From: an uncultured Lachnospiraceae bacterium
Lineage (GTDB): Bacteria; Bacillota; Clostridia; Lachnospirales; Lachnospiraceae
Assembly (NCBI GenBank): GCA_937910785.1
Contig: CALDLG010000198.1
Coordinates: 1-5,927, forward strand
Length of the DNA stretch: 5,927 nt
Direction of reading: 5' to 3'
Part shown: piece by piece, positions 1 through 4,679 of the stretch
Layout of the letters: every line of letters starts with the position of its first letter
Position numbering within the stretch: the first letter of the stretch is position 1
The notes under the pieces: generated by a model
Seen by the model: the letters and a program-made list of their open reading frames with translations, nothing else
Told to the model about the DNA's origin: nothing
The model's database searches: none
Made by a program: the position numbers and the translations under genes

Positions 1-496
1 TCACCGGAATTACCACATAGCAGCAAAAGAGTATTTGATTATGATAATATCTGAATCTTTTTCTGTAATATAGAATCCCTGCTACATATAATAATAAGAG
101 GCTTTTCGACAACAAAAGGCCCCCTGTCCTATATAAGCTGTCCGGAGAAAAAATAGCCAGAACGGCTTCCGTATCCACAATATAAAGCAGATAAGCCGTA
201 AGATAAGAGCTGGAAGATATTCCAAACCAATAGAGTGCAAATCCGGTAAAAAACTCTGAAAAATTCCCTTCCAGACAGCCCCGCCAAAACAAAGCTGCTA
301 TCAGAAAATCGATCAATATCGTAAATACGCTGAACACACTGAAATAGTCCGAACATATAATATTCAGAAATAATAAAACCGCCGCCCCCAGGGCATAACA
401 AAAAAATATTCTTTTTTTCTTCCCCGGCTGTAAGAAAAACGTCAGAAAAACAACAAATAATACCGATTCAAACAGATTGGCCGCAATCTCCATCAT
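1..496 (-). CDS. AgrC-like sensor histidine kinase, N-terminal membrane part only (runs off the left edge)
   Basis: The frame beginning ATG-ATG at 496 stays open for 165 codons to the window edge, with no stop. The protein starts MMEIAANLFESVLFVVFLTF and is strongly hydrophobic. Likely membrane segments are at about residues 6-22, 31-48, 53-71, 82-107 and 128-144, with a sixth beginning near 155. Basic clusters (KKKR at 26-29, RKRFR at 145-149) mark probable cytoplasmic loops. A ribosome binding site, AGGAAGG (510-504), sits 7 bases before the first ATG. The gene follows a LytTR response regulator after 13 bases. Regulator-kinase pairs of this form in Bacillota usually have a 5-7 helix peptide-sensing domain followed by DHp and GHKL ATPase domains. 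None of the catalytic residues (phospho-acceptor His, N box, G box) is in view, so the kinase call rests on topology and neighbour. An unrelated multi-pass protein, or an AgrB-like peptidase, is a less likely alternative. Confidence 0.72.
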   Translation of the reverse strand, partial: MMEIAANLFESVLFVVFLTFFLQPGKKKRIFFCYALGAAVLLFLNIICSDYFSVFSVFTILIDFLIAALFWRGCLEGNFSEFFTGFALYWFGISSSSYLTAYLLYIVDTEAVLAIFSPDSLYRTGGLLLSKSLLLLYVAGILYYRKRFRYYHNQILFCCYVVIPV

Positions 497-511
497 AACA
501 TAACCTTCCTC
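497..511 (-). promoter_or_regulatory. Ribosome binding site deciding the sensor-kinase start
   Basis: GAGGAAGG (511-504) lies 7 bases from the ATG at 496 and 10 from the ATG at 493; it overlaps the last bases of the regulator stop codon (512-510). The spacing favours 496. The ATGs at 513 and 501 share a frame that stops within a few codons, so they cannot start the kinase. Placing this site over the regulator stop suggests the two proteins are translated from one message. Confidence 0.7.
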
Positions 512-1211
512 ATAATACTTTCCGCTCAAAAAGAATATCCCGCACTTTCTTTCTGTAAGAACGGCTGATCGGTATTTCCATGTCATTTTTCATTTGCAGT
601 TTATCCGCTTTCAGGGCCTTAATGTATTCTCTGTTAACGAGATACCTCTCATGCACACGCAAAAAAGAGAACTCCTCTAACACGTTCTCCACAACATCTA
701 ATCTGACACGATGCAGGGTGCTGCACTGCTCCTCTTTAAAAAACTTTACATAATGTTCTTCACTCTGACAGTAAAAAATTTCTGTCGGTTTTACCGTCAA
801 CATTTCTTCATTGCTAAGCGGAATCTCTACGAAAGACTGTCTTTTTATTCCGTACTTTGCCAACGAAAGCAAAACTTTGTACAGATCCTCAGTTAACCTC
901 TTTTTCCGGATAAATCCACCGGCCTTTACTCCAAATGCCTCAAAAACATAATTCTCATAAAAACTGACAAAAAAAATTTCACTGCTCTGATTCTTATCTC
1001 TGATCTCCTCCGCCAGCCTTAAACCATTTATCTGAGGCATTTCAATATCCAGAAAATAAATATCATATTCGGTCCAGCTTTGGAATTTCTGCCCGGTATT
1101 GTCGCTGATATCACATGCTATGTCCAGTCCCAGTTCAGAACAGATATGTAACAGTTTTTCGCGAAAGAAATCACAAAAATACATATCATCATCTACCAAT
1201 AAGGCTTTCAT
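510..1211 (-). CDS. LytTR-family (AgrA-type) response regulator
   Basis: A 233-residue two-domain transcription regulator of the LytR/AlgR/AgrA class. The receiver domain (about 1-120) has the acidic cluster DDD at 7-9, the phospho-acceptor Asp55 in FLDIEMP, Ser83 at the switch position and a lysine at 103/104 in FIRKKR; the usual Pro after that Lys is absent, as in AgrA-like receivers. The C-terminal LytTR DNA-binding domain (about 130-230) shows EIFYCQSEEHYVKFF and the signature FLRVHERYLVNREYI. Phosphorylation by the partner kinase should drive binding to paired direct repeats. The frame is open up to an ATG at 1271, but that ATG overlaps the -10 box and has no ribosome binding site. The start at 1211 gives the standard receiver N-terminus (MKALLVDDD) with GGTGG (1223-1219) 7 bases upstream. 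The neighbouring kinase gene begins 13 bases after the stop. The target genes are not visible. Confidence 0.9.
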   Translation of the reverse strand: MKALLVDDDMYFCDFFREKLLHICSELGLDIACDISDNTGQKFQSWTEYDIYFLDIEMPQINGLRLAEEIRDKNQSSEIFFVSFYENYVFEAFGVKAGGFIRKKRLTEDLYKVLLSLAKYGIKRQSFVEIPLSNEEMLTVKPTEIFYCQSEEHYVKFFKEEQCSTLHRVRLDVVENVLEEFSFLRVHERYLVNREYIKALKADKLQMKNDMEIPISRSYRKKVRDILFERKVL

Positions 1212-1262
1212 ATCCACACCACCGCATCGTATTCGTACCCTACATAAATGGTATCTGATTCT

Positions 1263-1293
1263 ATTATACATTATCTGTATATTCTTTCTACAA
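1263..1293 (-). promoter_or_regulatory. Candidate sigma-A promoter for the two-component module
   Basis: A perfect -10 hexamer TATAAT lies at 1268-1263. The best -35 match is TTGTAG (1293-1288) with a 19-base spacer; at the ideal 17-base spacing the hexamer is GTAGAA, a poor match. Transcription would start near 1256, giving a leader of about 45 bases before the regulator ATG at 1211. A strong -10 with a weak, over-spaced -35 is typical of promoters that need an activator, so autoregulation by the encoded regulator is plausible but not shown. Confidence 0.5.
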
Positions 1294-1311
1294 AAAAGTA
1301 AAAATAACGTA

Positions 1312-1340
1312 TTTTTTGTCGAAATTTGTAATCTTTTGTC
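1312..1340 (-). promoter_or_regulatory. Candidate LytTR operator: GACAAAA direct repeats upstream of the promoter
   Basis: Two direct repeats, GACAAAAGA (1340-1332) and GACAAAAAA (1320-1312), share seven identical bases and repeat with a period of 20 bases, about two helical turns, ending 18 bases upstream of the candidate -35. LytTR regulators commonly bind two short direct repeats spaced by roughly two turns. The repeats do not match the Staphylococcus AgrA consensus, and A-rich 7-mers recur by chance in this AT-rich stretch, so this is tentative. Confidence 0.25.
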
Positions 1341-1356
1341 CCTTTATATTCTCATC

Positions 1357-1436
1357 AAAAAAATCAGCAGTCAAATATAATTGTTTCATACACACGACAG
1401 ATACCCGCCTGTATTCACAATATATTCTCCTGCTGA
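1357..1436 (-). terminator. Long imperfect hairpin with T7 tail, likely terminator of the der-plsY-gpsA operon
   Basis: Read on the minus strand, TCAGCAG (1436-1430) pairs perfectly with CTGCTGA (1370-1364), and TTTTTTT (1363-1357) follows at once. Inside this 7-bp stem, GA (1429-1428) faces GA (1372-1371), a tandem G-A mismatch. An 11-pair stem follows, 1427-1417 with 1384-1373, containing one G-U pair and one bulged T at 1379. A short apical stem closes it, either ACAG (1412-1409) with CTGT (1400-1397) or ATACA (1414-1410) with TGTAT (1392-1388). Orientation and T tract fit an intrinsic terminator for transcripts arriving from gpsA. It is much longer than usual, so it could also be a structured RNA or a remnant palindromic repeat. 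Confidence 0.5.
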
Positions 1437-1437
1437 C

Positions 1438-1467
1438 AAAATAGAATACTTCACCGCATGAAATACT
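1438..1467 (-). terminator. Short hairpin directly after gpsA, possible weak terminator
   Basis: AGTATTTCA (1467-1459) and TGAAGTATT (1453-1445) can form nine consecutive pairs, two of them G-U, around the loop TGCGG, starting 5 bases after the gpsA stop codon. The downstream tract is weak (CTATTTTG) and the stem is AU-rich, so it may be only a 3'-end protecting hairpin or a helper for the longer hairpin that follows. Confidence 0.3.
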
Positions 1468-1472
1468 GCTTC

Positions 1473-2486
1473 TTACTCTTCCCATGGAATCAACGGATTC
1501 TCAATCTTTTTATCCCGCAGCATCAGGCTTCCGACTGCCTCCGCCGCGGACTTTCCATGAAACAGCACTTCGTTTACCTGTTCGATTATGGGAAGCTGCA
1601 CATTATATTTCTCCGCAAGTCCCATGGCCGCCTTTGCCGAATAAACGCCCTCCACGACCATCCTGACCTCCGCCATCGCTTCCTCCATCGTATGCCCCTG
1701 TCCGATCAGGATGCCGGCGCGTCTGTTGCGGGAATGCATGGAGGCACAGGTAACGATCAGATCTCCGATACCGGTCAGGCCACAGAAGGTTTCCCATTTA
1801 CCGCCCATAGCGGTTCCGAGTCTTGCAATCTCCGCGATACCCCGCGTGATCAGTGCCGCCTTTGTATTATCTCCGTAACCGAGACCATCCGCAATGCCGG
1901 CGGCCAGCGCAACCACATTCTTGAGCGCCGCTCCCAGCTCGATGCCGGGCACGTCCGGGCTGATATAAACACGGAAAACCTCGTTCATGAAAATGTTCTG
2001 CAGATATTCCGCCGTATCTTTTTTTCTGGCGCCGACAACGATCGTTGTCGGAATCCCCCTTCCCACTTCTTCCGCATGGGAAGGCCCGGATAACACCGCC
2101 ACCTGTGCCTGTGGAATCTCTTCCTCGATGATTTCCGATAAGGTAAACAGAGTCGTTTCCTCAATTCCCTTCGCCACATTGACGATAATCTGTCCTTCCT
2201 TCACGAAGGCTGACATTTTATGAGACGTTGCGCGCGTATAAGGCGACGGCACCGCAAGCACCAGCACGTCTTTCCCCATGACCGCCGCTTCCAGATCGGT
2301 CGTAAATTCCATATCTTCCGGCAGCTTAACCCCCGGAAGCTTCTCTTTATGCTCATGCTCTTTTTGCAGCATTTCGATTTCCTGTTCCATAATCGACCAG
2401 ACCGTCACCCGGTGGCCGTTACGGTAAAGCAATAAGGCTAACGCCGTCCCCCAGCTTCCCGCTCCGATAATACTGATATCTGCCAT
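1473..2486 (-). CDS. gpsA: NAD(P)-dependent glycerol-3-phosphate dehydrogenase
   Basis: This cytosolic enzyme (EC 1.1.1.94) reduces dihydroxyacetone phosphate to sn-glycerol 3-phosphate, the backbone of membrane phospholipids. The 337 residues match the family's usual length. The N-terminal Rossmann domain opens with IIGAGSWGTAL (glycine loop GAGSWG at 8-13); VLAVPSPYTR lies near 77-86 and NVAKGIE at 104-110 carries the conserved Lys107. SGPSHAEEV follows at 134-142. The C-terminal helical domain starts near GIELGAALKNVVALAAG, with the catalytic Lys190, then GLGYGDNTKAALITRG and GLTGIGDLIVTC. The start ATG has AAAGGGG (2502-2496) 9 bases upstream. It is the last gene of the run, 99 bases after plsY, whose product consumes its product. 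The gene is intact with no missing key residue. Confidence 0.97.
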   Translation of the reverse strand: MADISIIGAGSWGTALALLLYRNGHRVTVWSIMEQEIEMLQKEHEHKEKLPGVKLPEDMEFTTDLEAAVMGKDVLVLAVPSPYTRATSHKMSAFVKEGQIIVNVAKGIEETTLFTLSEIIEEEIPQAQVAVLSGPSHAEEVGRGIPTTIVVGARKKDTAEYLQNIFMNEVFRVYISPDVPGIELGAALKNVVALAAGIADGLGYGDNTKAALITRGIAEIARLGTAMGGKWETFCGLTGIGDLIVTCASMHSRNRRAGILIGQGHTMEEAMAEVRMVVEGVYSAKAAMGLAEKYNVQLPIIEQVNEVLFHGKSAAEAVGSLMLRDKKIENPLIPWEE

Positions 2487-2534
2487 ATTCGATTTCCCCT
2501 TTCTCTGTTTCCTGTTCCGATGCTTCTGCTTTCA

Positions 2535-2578
2535 TTCGCATTTGTCTGCGAAAATTTATCTGGTTTTCCACACTGTGG
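2535..2578. repeat. Two short inverted repeats in the plsY-gpsA gap
   Basis: The 99-base gap 2487-2585 holds two perfect palindromic elements: TTCGCA-6 nt-TGCGAA (2535-2552), and CCACACTGTGG (2568-2578), with 15 bases between them. Neither has a following T tract on the minus strand, so neither looks like an intrinsic terminator. They may be mRNA processing or protecting hairpins between two cistrons, or protein-binding sites, or chance. No promoter I would defend is visible in the gap. Confidence 0.3.
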
Positions 2579-2585
2579 CGCCTTC

Positions 2586-3269
2586 TTACGATTTAGGTTC
2601 CGCTTCGCGCTCTTCCGCCTTCGTTTCATCTTTCTTATGCGTCAGATAAGTCTTCCTCTCTTCACCTCTTACCAGCCGCCCTATATTCTCTCTGTGCTTA
2701 TAATAGGCCATCACCGTCAGAAACGCGGCGATGGCATAAAGCTCCATCAGGTGCGCCTGGCTCATCCCGAAAATCCCCAGCTGCCCAAGAACCACCATTT
2801 CAATCATGAATCCCGCGTAGACGAGCAGGGAGCCGAGCGATACATAATGGGTCAGGAAGAAAGCCCCGAAAAACAGAATCACGCCCATCGGTACGAAATA
2901 CGGATGAAAGGAAAGAATCAATCCCGCCGTTGCCGCTATTCCTTTTCCGCCCTTAAAGTGAAGATAAAAGGGAAAATTATGGCCGAGAATCGCCCCTGCG
3001 GCCGCATAAAGCTTTAACAGATAAATCGTGTCCGGATGGTTCTTCCCGAACAGCAGCCCGGTAATAACAATTGCCAGAATACATTTCATGATATCGACAA
3101 GGAGCACGATCAGCCCCGCCTTCGTGCCAAGCACACGCAGCGTGTTCGTCGTTCCCGCATTTCCGCTTCCATAATTTCGAATATCGATTCCATGCATCTT
3201 TCCATAAATATACGCGGTCTGAAAAAGGCCGAACGCATATCCGATGATTAAACAAATGATCCGTTCCAC
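2586..3269 (-). CDS. plsY: Acyl-phosphate:glycerol-3-phosphate acyltransferase
   Basis: This integral membrane enzyme (EC 2.3.1.275) transfers an acyl chain from acyl phosphate (made by PlsX) to position 1 of glycerol 3-phosphate, giving lysophosphatidate. Signature motifs are present: GSGNAGTTN (34-42), GHNFPFYLHFKGGKGIA (96-112) and, near the end, KHRENIGRLVRGEE. Several hydrophobic segments separate them, matching the multi-pass PlsY fold. The 227 residues are slightly above the usual 190-220 because of a charged tail (KKDETKAEEREAEPKS). The start codon is GTG, one base after the der stop codon. The site AAGGAAGGAG (3289-3280) lies 10 bases upstream within the last der codons, so translation is probably coupled to der. 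The neighbour gpsA supplies its substrate. The motif GSGNAGTTN carries Thr where many homologues have Ala (GATN), a tolerated variation. Confidence 0.96.
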   Translation of the reverse strand: MERIICLIIGYAFGLFQTAYIYGKMHGIDIRNYGSGNAGTTNTLRVLGTKAGLIVLLVDIMKCILAIVITGLLFGKNHPDTIYLLKLYAAAGAILGHNFPFYLHFKGGKGIAATAGLILSFHPYFVPMGVILFFGAFFLTHYVSLGSLLVYAGFMIEMVVLGQLGIFGMSQAHLMELYAIAAFLTVMAYYKHRENIGRLVRGEERKTYLTHKKDETKAEEREAEPKS

Positions 3270-3270
3270 G

Positions 3271-4611
3271 TTACTTATTCTCCTTCCTTTCCCTGATGAT
3301 GAACTTTAACGGCGTTCCCCGGAAGCCGAAAGCCTCTCTGATCTGGTTCTCGATGTATCTCGTATAGGAAAAATGCATTAATTCCTTATCGTTTACAAAG
3401 ATCACAAAGGTAGGCGGCTTAACCGCTGCCTGCGTAATATAATACAGCCTGAGCCTTTTCCCCTTATCCGAAGGCGGCTGCTGAAGCGCCACCGCTTCCG
3501 CCATAATTTCATTCAGGACCCCTGTTGCAACGCGCATCGCATGATTCTCATATACGATATCGATTATCTCATAGAGCTTTGACAGCCTCTGACCCGTTTC
3601 CGCGGAAATAAAAAGAATTTCCGCATAGGGCATAAAGGAGAGAATCTGCCGTATCCGCTGGGTAAACTCATTGACGGTCTTATTATCCTTCTCGATCAGA
3701 TCCCATTTATTGACCGCTATGATCGTCGCCTTACCTCTGTCATGCGCGATTCCCGCGATCTTGGCATCCTGCTCCGTCACGCCTTCCGCCGCGTCAATCA
3801 CGAGCACGACAATATCAGCACGTTCTACCGCCGTCACGGTACGGATGATCATATAACGTTCCAGCTCTTCTTTAATCTTATTCTTCCGCCGAAGACCCGC
3901 CGTATCGATAAAGACATATTCCTTACCATGACTGGTAACCTCCGTATCCACCGCATCCCGCGTCGTGCCCGCGATATCGGAAACGATCAGCCGGTTCTCC
4001 CCGATCAGCTTATTGATGATGGAAGATTTGCCCACGTTGGGCTTTCCAACGATGGCAACTCTCGTCCGGTCATCTTCCTCCTCTTCCTGTTCCGGCTCCG
4101 GACCAAAATAAGATACAACTTCATCGAGCAGTTCGCCAAAACCAAGCTTATTCACGGAAGAAATGGCGAAGGGCTCGCCGATGCCCAGATTATAGAATTC
4201 ATAGACATCCGCCATATATTTCTGAAAGCTGTCCACCTTATTTACGGCAAGCACCACCGGTTTCCCGGACCGGCGCAGCATATCCGCCACCTTGGCGTCC
4301 GTATCCACAAGCCCCTGCTTCACATCCACCATGAAGATAATCACATCCGCGGTATCGATGGCGATCTGCGCCTGCTCCCGCATCTGTGAGAGGATGATAT
4401 CTCTGCTCTCCGGCTCGATGCCGCCCGTATCGATCAATGTAAAATTCATATCCAGCCAGTTCACGTCCGCATAGATCCGGTCTCTCGTGATGCCCGGCGT
4501 ATCCTTGACGATCGAGATCATCTCTCCTGCCAGTGCGTTGAACAGCGTGGATTTCCCGACATTGGGCCGTCCCACGATCGCCACGATCGGCTTGGTCTTC
4601 TTCTTACTCAT
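3271..4611 (-). CDS. der: Ribosome-assembly GTPase Der (EngA), tandem G domains
   Basis: An essential GTPase that helps mature the 50S ribosomal subunit. The 446-residue protein has two G domains in tandem. G domain 1 has GRPNVGKST (14-22), DTPGITRD (37-44), DTGG (61-64) and NKVD (124-127). G domain 2 has GKPNVGKSS (189-197), AGTTRD (214-219), DTAG (236-239) and NKWD (301-304). An acidic linker (EPEQEEEEDD, 172-181) joins them. The C-terminal KH-like RNA-binding domain occupies about 355-446 and ends RERKENK. All nucleotide-binding motifs are intact and the length is normal. The ATG start has TGGAG (4624-4620) 8 bases upstream. It lies 68 bases after the radical SAM gene and one base before plsY. 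Bacillus subtilis also keeps der next to gpsA, which supports the assignment. Confidence 0.98.
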   Translation of the reverse strand: MSKKKTKPIVAIVGRPNVGKSTLFNALAGEMISIVKDTPGITRDRIYADVNWLDMNFTLIDTGGIEPESRDIILSQMREQAQIAIDTADVIIFMVDVKQGLVDTDAKVADMLRRSGKPVVLAVNKVDSFQKYMADVYEFYNLGIGEPFAISSVNKLGFGELLDEVVSYFGPEPEQEEEEDDRTRVAIVGKPNVGKSSIINKLIGENRLIVSDIAGTTRDAVDTEVTSHGKEYVFIDTAGLRRKNKIKEELERYMIIRTVTAVERADIVVLVIDAAEGVTEQDAKIAGIAHDRGKATIIAVNKWDLIEKDNKTVNEFTQRIRQILSFMPYAEILFISAETGQRLSKLYEIIDIVYENHAMRVATGVLNEIMAEAVALQQPPSDKGKRLRLYYITQAAVKPPTFVIFVNDKELMHFSYTRYIENQIREAFGFRGTPLKFIIRERKENK

Positions 4612-4636
4612 ATAACACGCTCCATTTCATTCGACT

Positions 4637-4667
4637 GCTGCCACCTTTTGTCCGCCTTTCAGGCAGC
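4637..4667 (-). other. Competing hairpins in the leader before der
   Basis: In the 68-base gap 4612-4679, GCTGCC (4667-4662) pairs perfectly with GGCAGC (4642-4637) across 19 bases. The same segment can instead form a local hairpin, CTGCCT-GAA-AGGCGG (4666-4652), with one G-U pair. The two folds exclude each other. There is no T tract, so this is not a terminator, and transcription probably reads through from the radical SAM gene into der. A regulatory switch is only a possibility. Confidence 0.25.
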
Positions 4668-4679
4668 CCCTTTATGGCC

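Noticed and set aside
129..401. 90-codon minus-strand reading frame
   Set aside because: It lies in another frame inside the open membrane-protein gene at 1-496, which has the better ribosome binding site, hydrophobic pattern and neighbour spacing.
1212..1271. Upstream ATG at 1271 as the regulator start (20 extra residues)
   Set aside because: It overlaps the TATAAT box, lacks a ribosome binding site, and adds a non-homologous basic stretch before the standard receiver start at 1211.
1099..1380. 93-codon plus-strand frame over the regulator start
   Set aside because: Antisense to the regulator and its control region; the hydrophobic tail comes from AT-rich intergenic DNA and no ribosome binding site is evident.
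1288..1485. 65-codon minus-strand frame after gpsA, considered as a signalling-peptide precursor
   Set aside because: It overlaps the gpsA end and runs through both hairpins, has no clear ribosome binding site, and lacks the features of an AgrD-type precursor (amphipathic leader, cysteine core, acidic tail).
1458..2093. 211-codon plus-strand frame antisense to gpsA
   Set aside because: Shadow frame of gpsA; the protein is rich in His, Arg and Cys with no recognisable domain. The plus-strand frames at 2520-3017, 3742-4389 and 4947-5537 are rejected for the same reason.
2565..2573. TTTTCCACA, resembling a DnaA box
   Set aside because: Single copy with one mismatch to TTATCCACA, inside the plsY-gpsA gap and part of a palindrome; no cluster that would suggest an origin.
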